From: Himantopus leucocephalus
Taxonomy: Eukaryota; Chordata; Aves; Charadriiformes; Recurvirostridae
Length of the DNA: 64,000 nucleotides
Assembly (NCBI GenBank): GCA_003993805.1
Contig: RSEF01000001.1
Span: forward strand, 61,790,860 to 61,854,859
Direction: 5' to 3'
Part shown: piece after piece, positions 1-12,600 of the stretch
Layout of the letters: each line of letters begins with the position of its first letter
Position numbering within the stretch: the stretch's first letter is position 1
Made by a program: the position numbers and the translations under genes
The notes under the pieces: generated by a model
The model's input: only the letters and a program-made list of their open reading frames with translations
What the model was told of the DNA's origin: nothing
Database searches by the model: none

Positions 1-478
1 CATTCTAGTCCTCTCAGGTCAGGCCATATGGCAGGAGAATTGACCTGACATTTGGAAACCTGATGCAAAGCCTGAAGCTCCCAGGATGCTGCTGCTTCCA
101 CCACTCCTCCTGTTAGGATCCAGGGGAACATAGAAAGCAGACCAGGCAGCTAAATTTGGGTGACCCACATACCCACTTAATAATATAAAGCACAGAGACT
201 TAATTGCACTGTGCTTTCTAGGGGCCGCCTCTTGCCTAGATACCTTATCTCTATTGATTCTAATGGATAACAAGTGTCTGAGTAGGGGCTACCTTTCTGG
301 ATATACATGAAACTCTTCACATAACTTTGCCTCCTACATTAACTCTTGCAACACTTTAATGGTACTTTTTAGAGGCACTCAAGCGTCCTACCTATTCTGG
401 TGCGCAGTGTTCATCAGAGAGCGGTAGCAAAACAACATAATGACTAGAGGCAGGGCTTATCTCCATGATCTCACTCAC
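1..478 (-). other. Intron downstream of the IV-S1 exon (partial)
   Basis: It starts with donor GTGAGT at 478 and runs off the window edge. No exon encoding IV-S2 is present. No repeat recognised. Confidence 0.85.
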
Positions 479-630
479 CACAGGTTGGTTGTAGTGCTCC
501 AAGGACATAGTGACCACGTTGAGGCAGATGATGAAAGTGATGAAGATGTCCAGATAGTGGCTGGTGCAGACCGAATGAATAAGGAGGCGTATGGGGCAGT
601 AGGTAGCATAGTACGGCAAACGCTGCGCCT
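479..630 (-). CDS. CACNA1I: CACNA1I exon: III-IV linker end and domain IV S1
   Basis: 152 nt, residues 1240-1289 with a split Lys codon before. [20 protein letters not shown] enters domain [22 protein letters not shown] is IV-S1, then [10 protein letters not shown]. Acceptor is TTCCACTGAAG (AG at 632-631) and the donor GTGAGT at 478. The AG two bases into the exon would break frame. This is the most 3' exon in the window; the IV-S2 exon lies before position 1. Confidence 0.94.
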
Positions 631-3600
631 CTTCAGTGGAAAGAGGGAGATGGGCAGAGTTAGGAAGAAATTGGAAGAAAGAGAGAAATGGGTAAGAAAC
701 ACTGAGGAGGGAGCAGGCATAAAAGTGGTGATAGGTGTTGAAAGAAAAGGGAATGAAAGCGGGAGAGAGAAAGAATAGAAAATGATAGGTAAAAGATAGG
801 GGACATAAGAAGGACAGAAAAAATGCAAAAAAGAGGAAAGTAGAGGTGGGGAAAAATAAGTAGAAAAAAGACAAGGAAAGGAATGCTAGAAAGAAAATCT
901 GTTAGTCTATGTTTGTGGAATGGTGCTAAATCAGCATTTCATGCCTCGATAAATTAAGACCACAAATGATAAAAGGGAGCAGATGGTTCCAGGAGAGGCC
1001 CCAGGGTGTCACAGGAGAGAGGGAAAAACTGGAGCAGAGGAAGGGAAAGCATGCCCACAGGCTGTGAATGGAAGAAAACCATCAGTCTGGGGTAGTAGGG
1101 ATGATTTCCAGGGGCAGGTATGCTTTTGCAATTTTTGTCTAAAGGTAATACAGAAGAAGACAGAAACACCAGGAAGAGGGCTTGCTTCACCCCAGAGGGT
1201 CTGGGACCCCGAAGAGTGACACTGCAACATTGATGGAAAGAGCCAGGAACAAAACACAGAGGTCTTCCTCTTTTTTTTCCCCTCCCTCTTCTTTACATTT
1301 GGGTTTAAACACAAAGGGTCATCTGTCCAGGTCTTGCCCAAACACCAGCTGGGTTGCAGGAAGCCCAGGTCGGACTGCCCCAAGCCCAGGAGGTATACTG
1401 ATGCGTAGACATCCTGTGTCGACAATGCCCAGGGATGTGCACAGGGATACTTTTGATATGGGGTATTTCCGGAGAGGCAGGGTGCTAAAACCCCAGCAGC
1501 TTCCCCAGAGTCCCATCAGACCTTGTCAGCCACCCCTCTTCCCCAGACCGCACCGGTGAGGTGTGTAGTGACACGGCAGTGGCGTGGGGAGGAAGGCTGA
1601 GAGCATGGCCACAAGCGATGCATTTTGGAGACCGGTCCGTTGGGAAAGAAAAAGAAGAGGAGAAGGTTTTTTCTCAGAAAACCTTGGCCTACGAACCGAC
1701 CAAACACTTAGGCTGTGCCTTACTCCTTCGCTTCTTCTCCAGGCGGCGCAGGCGCTTCTCCTCCCGCCGGCGTGCCTCCTCAGCCTCCTGGTGCTGCCGG
1801 CACTTGTGGAAGTTCTCCACCACCACCCCCACAAACATGTTGAGCACAAAGAAGCTGACGATGAGGAGGAAGGAGATGAAGTAGAGGAGCATCCAGGGGT
1901 TGTTGTTGGTCACTGGCTGGAGGAGGGGGGAGAACAGAGGTGGTCAATTGGCTGGATGCGTGACAGTATGGAAATGATGGGGGCAAGACCCGCCATGGTG
2001 ACTGGCTGATGGGGAGGTAGGGAAGGGTTATGGAAATCAGGTGAGTGGGCTGGGAAGAGCTGGGGCTACAGGCAAGGCAGTTTGTGATTGGCTGACTGGA
2101 TTTTGGCATCAGATGGTGATTGATGGAGCAGTTGGGAGTCAAGGGCAAGGCCCTGCCTGCACAGCATCACCCACAATTCAAGCAAATCCCAGCTGAATAC
2201 AGAATCACAGGGTGAATACAGAATCACAGAACGGCAGGGGTTGGAAGGAACCTCTGGAGATCATCTAGTCCAACCCCCCTGCCAAAGCAGCTTTACTTAG
2301 AGCAGGTTGGACAGGATCACGCCCAGGTGGGNAAGCAGCTTTACTTAGAGCAGGTTGGACAGGATCACGCCCAGGTGGGTTTTGAAAATCTCCAAAGAAG
2401 GAGACTCCACAGCCTCTCTGGGCAGCCTGTTCCAGTGCNNNNNNNNNNNNNNNNNNNNNNNNNNNNNNNNNNNNNNNNNNNNNNNNNNNNNNNNNNNNNN
2501 NNNNNNNNNNNNNNNNNNNNNNNNNNNNNNNNNNNNNNTTCCTCCCTAAGTGCAGGACCCTACACTTGCCTTTGTTGAACTGCATTAGGTTCCTCTCTGG
2601 CCAGCTCTCTAGCCTACATACAACATCAGTATGTGGTGAAATGGGTGGTCCAGGCACCAGGGACACCTTTGGCTCAAGGGCGAGTAGAGACCACATCCAT
2701 AGAAATGTCATTCAGGCTTGGAGAGAAAGGAAGCCCTGACTTTGACTGGGTCTCCTGACAAAAATCCTACAAAGCCAACAGTGGTGTAGCTTGTGCAGAG
2801 CTTCAGAGGTACATGGAGCATCATCCCCGAGGTTCAAGACTGTGGCACTGCATCCCATGGCAGGTGCCTACAATGGACTCTATCAAGGTCATTGCCTTCG
2901 CAGTAGAGGAATATGGATGCAGTAGGCAGCAGCTCAACAGTCCCTGCTTTACAGACTATTAAAATAGCCATCTGTGGGCCAGGGGGAAGCCAGCATGCCC
3001 AGAAAGGCACGTGGCATCGTTGCTCTGTCATTACAAATAGATAAAGGCCTGCTATGAGATCCAAACAGAGTAGAGGGTGAGAATTACTACGTACACCCAC
3101 TGCACAGCCACAGCTGCACCTCCCTGCATGGACCAGGCACGACCCTGACTCCTTGCAAAAAAGTGGGCAAAGGATTCAGAAGGGCCCAGGAAGGGACTCT
3201 TGGTTTGAGGGAGGTGTCTGAAGCAGGACATTAAAGCATGCTTCTGCTTTACAAGCCCAAGGAAAGTGAAAAAGATCATTTCACAAGGAAGTCTTTGTAC
3301 CTGCTGGTCAACAGCCACAGCATCTAGTCCATTATACATAATATTGACCCAGCCATCCTTGGAAGCCAGAACAAAGAGGGACATCAGAGCCTGCAACATA
3401 CAAAGCAAAACAGATGTGGAGCAGGTGCATCTGGCAGGCTGGGGAAAAAAAAATTAATCGTGGGTTTATGCTCTAAGACACACAACATTGAAATACTCTT
3501 CCTGCCTGTGTCTCTGCACACATCAAAACCTGCTCCTTCCCCCGTGAAGGAGAGGGAGGAGGGGACAGGAAGCCATGTGCAGCCAGACCCACCAGAGGAG

Positions 3601-6600
3601 AGAGGTTGTGAAGAACATCTGCTTTGCAGCAGGAAGAAAATTAAGCTCTCTGCTGCCACCACTTTTCTTTCCCCCACAACCTGTAAGCATCATCCTGATA
3701 CCAAACCACTAGTGACACAGCTTCTGCATGGGTACCCATGCCAAATAACGGCCTCTCCTGGCCCACGCACCAGGCTTTCCAGGCACTGCATCTGTGTCCC
3801 AGGGACAGGTACATATAGGAGAAGACAAACCCCGTGCTGGATTCCCATGAGAGACAGGGGCTTTGGGCACACTCACCTGTCCCAGGTTGTCGAAGTTATA
3901 CTTGTGGTGCACCCACTTGTAGTTGGCAGCCACGCAGTCGGACCGGTTGGTGATGTTCCTGATGTCGACTCCCAGGCAGTGGTAGAACTTGCCCTTGAAG
4001 AGCTGCAGGAGGGGAGTAATCCCATCAGCCCCTTTCCCCACAGGGTTCCCCATGCTCCCTGGGATGTGCGGAAGCTCCCAAGATGGTGGGTGGGCTGCAG
4101 GGCTGCAAGCTAGGTGGGGCCAGACAGGTAGGGAGGACCACCAACACGACGTAGAACACAGGCTCAAACATTGCTAAGGAGCCAGGGCCACCCTCATAAA
4201 CCCACACCTGGCTTTTCAGACTCCTCCATTGCCCCAGGCCAGCAGTGACTGTAAGGCCTTACCATCTGACAGCCTTTAGGACAGCCTTTCTGGGTACAAT
4301 TAGAGCTGCTAGCCCAAAAGGAAAAAAAATCTTCTGCTCAGTCCCCGAGTAATCTCCCCTCCCTGCTTCCCAGTTACTGAGAGAGTTGATGGGAAAAGAA
4401 AATCTCATCTGAGGGTAAAGAACCAGAAAAAACATCCCCTGCCTCTCAGACACTTCTTTTTGTGAAGCTGCACTGTGCTGCTGTGGCTCTTCTGCCCAGG
4501 GCTCCTTTCCCCATATGGAAGGTACCGGATTGTGCATTTGTACAGATGCACCAGAGCAGACTAAGTATAGCGCATTCCCTGAGATGGAAGTAACGCCCAC
4601 ACCCTTGCTCCTCTGCAATGCAACAGCCAAAAATAAAGAGGATTAAATAAAAAAATAAGAGAAGGTTGTGGGTGGATTTAGGGCTCAGAGTGAGTGGGAG
4701 AAACGGAGCCGGCTGGAGGCAGGCTACAGGCACTGAGCTGCTTGCCCTTGTGGTGTGACATGGACATGCCCAGCGAGCCCTGTGCTATTCCAGACCTGGG
4801 CTTTCTCTATAATGCTGGCCCAAACCCTGATCCAACTCTTGCCAGGTGTGAGCATTAACTCCTGTCTCGCACATCCAGCAATGCCTGCACTCGCTGAGCA
4901 CCTGGATGTTCTTGCCAAAGGCTGTGGGGACATTTTGGTGGAAGGCAGCTCATGGAGGTGCAGAAGTTTTCCTGGGTTGCCTGTCCCTCCTGCTCTGCTT
5001 GGTTCCCTGTGCCTATTGTAGCACCTGGGGGTACAGGTGCCCATGGTAGGGGTGGGGGCACGGGGGGCTGGTTTGATGGGCAGTAACAACCTACCTGCAC
5101 ACCCAGGATGCCAAAGATTATGAAGAAAGCGCAGCAGATGAGGACGATGTTTCCTATGGGCTTGAGGGAAGAAATGAGTGTCTCCACCACTAGTTTCAGG
5201 CCAGGGGCTCGGCTGATGACTCTAGAAGGGAAGGAAGGGGAAGGGTGACAGAGGGACATGGCAGGGATGTTTGGCCTAAGCTAAGCATTCTCAGCAGCAG
5301 TGGACCCCCTGCTCTCCCTGTGCAGTAATCCATCAGTGGGGATCACTCTTCTGTCCCAGGGGTTGGTTGTCTAATGAGGTACCCCCAGGGCCAGACCCAT
5401 ATGGATAAAGGGAACTTCCCTGCGGCTTATGGCTTGTCAAAGACCATGCTTTGCCTGGCACAGCAGGATCTGACTCTGGGAACCTTCCTGGGGGTGCCTG
5501 GTGGGAAGAGGGGGCTGAGCAGGGCTCGATGGGGCTCTAACCGGAGGGGACGTAAGGTGCGCAGTAGCCGGAGGACCCGTAGCACCCCCAAGATTTTGGC
5601 GCCGCCAGCAGAGGCCACTGAGACCACGATGTCAATGAGAGACACGAAGACCAAGAAGCCATCCAAAATGTTCCAGCTGCTACGGAGATAAGCCTGATCC
5701 CCAAAATACAGCCCTAGAGAGACCACCTGCAAGAGAGGGGAGAGGAGAGGGGATTAAATGGCTCCTCTACATGTTGCCTGGCAGAGGGCAGCTGTGGAGA
5801 GAGGTGGAGGACGGGGAACAGTTATCAACTCCACGTGACACTGAAGTATCATCTCACCATCTTTTCCTTTCATCTGGAAGGCTATGAAGGAAAATGTCTT
5901 TGGGGAAAGTGGTGCCACATAACTCCAGAAATAACAGGGCCATGGTGTCGTCTCACCTTTCCTCTGTCTCCCTGAGCAACAAGACACTGTAGGGAACACA
6001 CAGGAAACCTTTCCCTGCCATACCACAGACCTGGGGCAAGTCTCCCAGTCCAGGCGTCGCCTAGGTGGTAAAATCAGGGACCAAAACCCATGCTTTGGCT
6101 CCTAAGGGAGTGGTTTGATTCTGAGCAGTTCTCAACTCCAGCAGGTGCCACAGACATCACTGGTCTTGGGGAGAGCCAAACACCCTGCAAACCATGGCTA
6201 TAACTTAGGTATGAATTTTAGAAGGTTTATGTTCAGTTTTGAGACTGTCTTTACCCAGTTTGGGGACTCTTTCCCAATCACAAGAGGGGAATAACAAGAT
6301 TTCCCTATTGTTGCAAAGTACTTAGACACTTATTGAATAATTATCTCAACTAAGAGCACGTTATTAATATTGTTATTTCCCCCATTCTTGCTCCAGGAGA
6401 AAGGGAATAGACGTTTGACATCACTACAGAATCCATACCTGAAGGCCAGCTATTCCTCCCAGATACTAAGAACCCTTTGAATTTAAAGCCTAGGATAAGC
6501 ACCTCCTCCATGTCTGACAAGAGGGGACTCAACCCCAGGCAATATCTGCCTTTACCAAGGTAAAGGGAGGAACTGGCACACTGGAAAGATGGAGAGATTT

Positions 6601-9600
6601 TAGAAGGGTGCTGAGCAAACATGAACCATGTTGTTCCTGACACCAGGAAAAAGCTCTGAGCTGTTTATGTCCAGTAACTTACCTTCAGTGTCATCTCAGC
6701 TACAAAAATTGCTGTGAAAATGTAGTTGGACACAGTGAGAAAGATTCTCTCCTAGAAAAAAAAACAGAGAAAGGCCTTAAATGTATCTTGACTTCTCCTT
6801 GTTACCCTGTCAGGCCCCTCTGATGAACTTGATATCTTTTGATTTCCTGTGAAGAGTCAGAAAGTTGAGGAAATAAGACACGTGCCCTTGGCAAAGATCA
6901 GTGCTGGGCAGCTTTTAGCTCATACACCTTGGCTCAGCCCTGTGCCACAGCTGGGGCAGGATCCTACGCAAATCTGCAAGAGCACAGCGGATGCGATTTG
7001 CAATGCATCCTACAAATCTGGTTTCAAGGCACTCTCTGCCCTGTTCTGCCAGTGGTGCTCAGCTCTGACCTGCTGCACTGACCTGGGACTCCTTCACGAA
7101 GGGCTGCTGAGCACTGACCGCTGGATTGTCTGTAAGTGCAGTAGATTCTGGGCATCAGCTAAGGCAGATGTGCAGAAAAAGCCATTTCACTTGCCAGCTT
7201 GAGCCATCTCCAAGAAATCTCAAAAGCAGCCTACATGAATGATGACATGCTATTCCTATAGAATGGAAGTCACTTCTGTCTTTTAATTCCCAGTCCCTGA
7301 CCCTTTTGCCAGCCATCTCTTAACTTCAGGTGCCTGGGGGAGTCTCTTACTTTCCAAGAGGGAGGAAACTAGAATTACTGTATTATAAAGTGGGCTGCCC
7401 TATTATAAGACCCTGCAGGGGAAGCACACGCTATATGAATACTCGGGCATTTGAATAGATGACTGGTAGCTGGTGTTTAATGCTGAAATTCTTCCAGAGG
7501 TCATACCAGTGTCAGGAACACTTACAAACCTCTGTCAGAGGTCGTGCTAAAAAGCAGGTGGAAGGAAATGATGCTCACCGTGCTTCTGTGTTCAATCTGC
7601 GGTCTCTCCAGGGCAATGGTGATGCAGTTCAGGAAGATGAAGGCCAGCACAACATAGTCAAAGAGCTTGTGAGCAATGATGGTTTGGCAGAGGAGGCGAA
7701 ACCTGCAAGAGAGTTTCAGTAGGCACCTGTGCCTTAGGCAGAGCAAGGTTAGGACCTGTGAGAATAGAGAACTGAGAAGCCTGGCCAAAACTGAGCTCTG
7801 ACATAGCAGCTTTCCTGTCACTGATACCGATCTCCCTTGCCATGGCAATATCCCACGATGGCCCATGGTCACACAGGGAGCCTGGAGCAGAGCAAGGGCA
7901 AAGCAAGGAGCTGAACCTTCACTCATTGCCCCAGTTCCAGAGTGGTTTCCTAACCACTATGGCTCTGTGCTCCTCTCTTGCCCTGTAAAGAAGAGGCTGA
8001 GTTTCAGTTTTCCTCCCAAACTCATACTTCATACCACCCTAGGGCAAAGAGGACACATGCTGAAAGCTGAGGAGAGGCACGTAGGTTGGCAGTCATGGCG
8101 ACCACACTTCTGTCCACTCTGAAAGACACTGTGCCCATTAGCATAGGTGTCACAGAGAGCAAAAAGCTCTCCCTCATGACCTGTGTTGAAACAAACCCTC
8201 TTCTTTTCAAGGGGTGATGCACATGGGTGAGAATAATGTTGGCTGGGGTACATGGACATTTTGTCCTGGTGGAAGACCCCTTTAGCAGGAAGAATTTATC
8301 CCAAATTTCTTTTCTTCAGGCAAGAAGATTTCTAACTTTGCCCTAAAAGGTGTGATGTGACTGCTGATAAGTTGGTACTAGGACTGAAAATGAAATGGAG
8401 AGACTATTCTGGTACCAGGGGAGGAAATATCGGTATTATGGAGTCGTTAATAATACATTCCTTCTCCTTTTTGGGTTAATGTTAGTATTCCCCGTCTTGC
8501 TTTGCTATAAATATTTATGATTACACAAAAGAAAAATGGGATGCTCCGAAGGGAGGGAAAATCACAATAGCTACTTAGGATTCTCATCCTTCCTTTCATC
8601 TCCAGAATCAAGGAAGAGAAATTTTGTTTGGCTGTAGAAGGGGAGATGGAGGAGACAAAACACATTCCCAGCTGGTAAGTTTAAAGTTGCAACCTAACAT
8701 GCAGGTCAGGGGATGTGGCCAGCACAGCAACAGAATCCAGCCCATCTTCTCAACCCTCTCGTTGCAAAAACCGCACAAACCTGTTTTGTGGAGAGAAGAG
8801 ATATATGGACCAGTCTTCCCGTAACTCACACCAGTCTGGCTTATAGACTTCCATCATCTTCCGGATGCGAAAGCACAGGCTCTGGAGGGATGCAGCAGAA
8901 GCAAGTGCCACTAGTTACCTTCCCACTTGCCTGAGACAGGCACTCTTCCTTTCACACCTGACCCCAAAACACCACTACCTGCAGTTCACCAGGTGCACTA
9001 CCTGCCTTTCTTTAAGCCCTCAAATGAGGAAATGGACTCAAAGACCAAGAAGCCACTGAAAAGGAAGTAGGACCTGCTTTGCCAGGGCCTGTTTACCTCT
9101 TGGCATCTGGTTTCCTCCCCAAATCATTACAAACAAAACTGCTGGTGTCCTTCCTAGAGCAGGATGTTGTCCATGATGCCTTCTCAGAGCTGTTGGGGTG
9201 GCTCTATTACACGAGGACAGTGTTTCCTCTCTACCTTAGCTAAATAAGAGGCCAGGACAGGAAGGCCTTCTGTTGGCACTTGGGATTGGAAGTGATTTAA
9301 TTTCACACAGCATATGAAATTTGTTCAAATTTCTACTGACCCTCCCTCCATTTTTTCCACCCTGTGATCTGCTCACAGATTGGGCACTGCAGTGTCCCAG
9401 GCTGGCACCGCAAAACTTCCTTGCCTTGTCTCTTGTTCCTGTGCTTCCTGCTCTGATCTCCACAGATCAGATGTTCCTCATGCAAAGCTCTCGCTGCTCG
9501 CACAGCCTGACCTTTCCTAGCCTGTAAAAATCACTTGGCTGCACTCCTCTGAAATAACAGCCACTGAATGACCATGCACATGCCTCACATCTGCCTTCCT

Positions 9601-12600
9601 CCCACCACCCACCTGTACGACTGCCTTGCAGGCAGCCTAACAATGTGGTTTGAGCTTGCCTGGGCCTAGAAGGTCCCATCTGCCTTCAATGTTGTTCTCC
9701 AGCTGTACTTAAAGCACCTTTGCAAGCTTTCTGAACCACGTGGCAGGGAGACTGAAACTTGAGGATAGATTTCGGGTTTCCCACAGCACTGCAGTGCGTA
9801 AGCCCACATTCCCTGCATCAAGTACTCACATAATCTATCTCTTCATCATCTTCTCCCCGTTCCTTGCGGTTGTTCATCTTTGGGAAGATCTCCTTGGCAA
9901 TACTGGGCATTTTGCCATTGCAGTCTTGATGCTCGCTGGCCCCAGACGCTGCTCCCAGTTTACGGGTCACTCTGTGGCCAGACGGGACCGAGGCCAACTC
10001 CAGCAGGTCACAGGAGCCTTTGGTGTCCAGGGAAAGTGTCCGGCGGTGATGAAACACCCTTCCTGTCCCGTCTGGCTCCCCATCTGCCGTCCTGTGCCTC
10101 TCCCCAGACAGGAGGGATTCATGCTCAGCAGAGGGAGGTTTGTGCTTCAAGCTATGTCCCCGGGCCAGGCTGTTCCAGCTGGAGCGGCGGCTCCCCCAGG
10201 CCCCGCTGCGGCCCCAGGCACCGTAGTGGGAACTGCGGGAGCTGGACTGTAAGAGAGTGGGATGGGGGCTCAGCAACTCCGGGCGCAAGGAGGGAGCATG
10301 CAAACCTATTTCAGATCACAGGCTTCTCCCTGGGCCCCTAAGGCAGGAGGTTGCCATTTTTCAGCCGTTGAGGAAGGTGCATGGTGGGAATTTAGCAGCA
10401 ATCTCTGTAAATCTGACAATAAATTGATAATGAGTTAGCAATGGCGTTGGCTGTGATTACTTTATAGCACCATCTGTGTGCAAAGCACTTACGGGGAAGG
10501 TAAATGATAAAGCCAAAGGCCAGGTGCCTGATGTTGTTACTTACACCAGCACAGAGCAAGAATAAAGCTCTCAAAAAATCTGATTGGCAGCTTTTTACAC
10601 TGCCCTGGGGTAAAGGATAACACAAGGTACAGGGTGATGGGTAATCTGACACACCATCTTTCAGTACAGTCTTAGTAAAAGGAAGAAATGAGAGAAACAG
10701 GCTTGTTGGTTATAGTCGAGTCCAACCACATCAGCAACTTATCATGTAGCATGTGGCTGCCAGCTCTTCCTGTTTAGAAATAACAGGGGCACGAACCCTT
10801 TGATCACCGATGCACATACACCCACACCCCTCAGGTAGAAAGACCAGAAGCTGATGTTACAAGGTGGACAGGTTTGAGGTGCGTTGGCTGGACAGCCAGC
10901 AGTGCTTGGGGAAGTGCTAAGGGGCAGCAGGACCTGCTATGGGGAGCTCCAGGTCAAGATTTCTCTCTTCATTGTTACAAAAGCTTCCAGAAAACCCATC
11001 TGTTATGGGACTTGGCAGCTGTGGCATCAGCCAGATATTCCTATGCTCTTAACTCACTCAGGGCATCATTTTGTGTCCTGTGCTCTAGGAAAACAAGGAA
11101 AGGGCAAGAGGACAAAACATGTTTCGCTCTAGGAGGGAGACTGTCTCCTTGGTGTTCCTTCTCTCCCACCAGAAGAATGTAAAAGAGCTGAATCTGACAC
11201 TCAATGGAATATAGATCAACAACCTGGAAATAGAAGTCAATATTCCAGAAATTTAAATAAATAGCATGAACTGACCTGGCTTCCTAAAGACAGGTAATGT
11301 GCTTGTGTTAGAAGCCTACAGCAGCACTGCAATCCTTCACAGCGATCCCCAGATGATGGCAGAAAGACAACAGAGCGCTTGGACTTCAACAGAAGGGTAC
11401 AACACACATTTCTACTCACTCACTCACCAAGGACCGCTGGTCATAGGTCATTCTCCCCAGGGACATCACACTGCTCTTCCGGGAGCCAACAGCAACACGG
11501 ATCTGGTCAGGCTGCAGGGAGTTGCGTGAAGAGTTGGTGACCCCCCCAGCAGCCACTGGTGGGTTGGAAGAGGGCAAGGATGGGTCCAAGTGTCCATTAG
11601 GTGTCACAGGAATTGCACAGAGCTTGGGATCTGGATGGAAAGATGCAGAAAGAAGAAAACAGACAAAAGAAGGTGGGTTCCTCACTATCCAGTGACTGTT
11701 TCGATGTCTAAGCTGTTCAGCATGTTATCAGCAGCTAACAGAATATTAGCTATTAGGCATCAATCAACATTGATTCCTTCTGATTTAGGGTGTTGTGGCA
11801 AAAGCAGGGCAAGCTGGGAAGACTTTGAAGTATCCTCCTCAGTCCCCAAAACTGATGGCAGCTCTCCTTAGGGCCAGAGAGATGAGCAGAGAGCCAGTCA
11901 GGCAGACTCAGGCTGACAGGCAGAGAAAGAAGCTGATCCCTGGCATCAAAGGGGAGGAGAATGTGCTTCTGCATGCCAATAACAGACACCTACATCTTCA
12001 GGTCTGAACAAATACCGCCTATTTAAAGCAGTTAGGCTGAGATGCTGAGGAAGAGGCTAAGATGTGGGGAGACCCACTGCCATCCATGTGTTGGGGTCAC
12101 CTTTAAGTTCCTGCAATCATAGTCTTCATCCCAGTCTATCCTACTACACTGGGCCTCCTCAAATGACTGATCATTGACCTTGAAGATCCAGGACACCTTT
12201 GAGGGGTATGTTAGGTGCTGTGGACAACCATCAGCATTTGTCAAGATGGATGGAGAGGATAGGGTAGTGGATTTTAATACCTGATAGGTCTGGAACAATC
12301 ATTTTTGTTTGACCTATTGTATAATGAACGTCACATATCCTTGCCTGCATGCAGAGTCACAGCCATGATTGCACCAACAGGCTCCATAACCTCTTCCCCA
12401 TCTGCACTTCTAGGGGTTTGGCTGCCCATATTCAGTGTAAGCTCTGGTATGGTGCAGCCATTTAACCCAGGATCAGACTGCTGTGAAAACAGCTAAGTTG
12501 CAGGAAAGGGCCGTGACAAGCCAATACTGGAGCCACTGCTCCTTGCTGCGAGAGCTGCGTTTAGGTTCAAACCTGTGCCTGTGGTCCTTGTCTGGGTTAT

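Noticed and set aside
392..874. 160-codon minus-strand frame reaching into the IV-S1 exon
   Set aside because: The part above 630 is the translation of the intronic pyrimidine tract (Phe/Leu/Ser runs), and the part below 479 reads past the donor. Only 479-630 is coding.
3460..4113. 217-codon open frame on the plus strand
   Set aside because: It runs antisense through the domain III turret exon (3877-4002) and adjacent introns. Its composition and lack of any family motif mark it as a shadow of the coding strand.
8830..8881. A shorter version of the distal II-III linker exon ending at the internal GTGAGT
   Set aside because: The conserved [16 protein letters not shown] continues across the site and only the longer exon keeps phase with the III-S1 exon.
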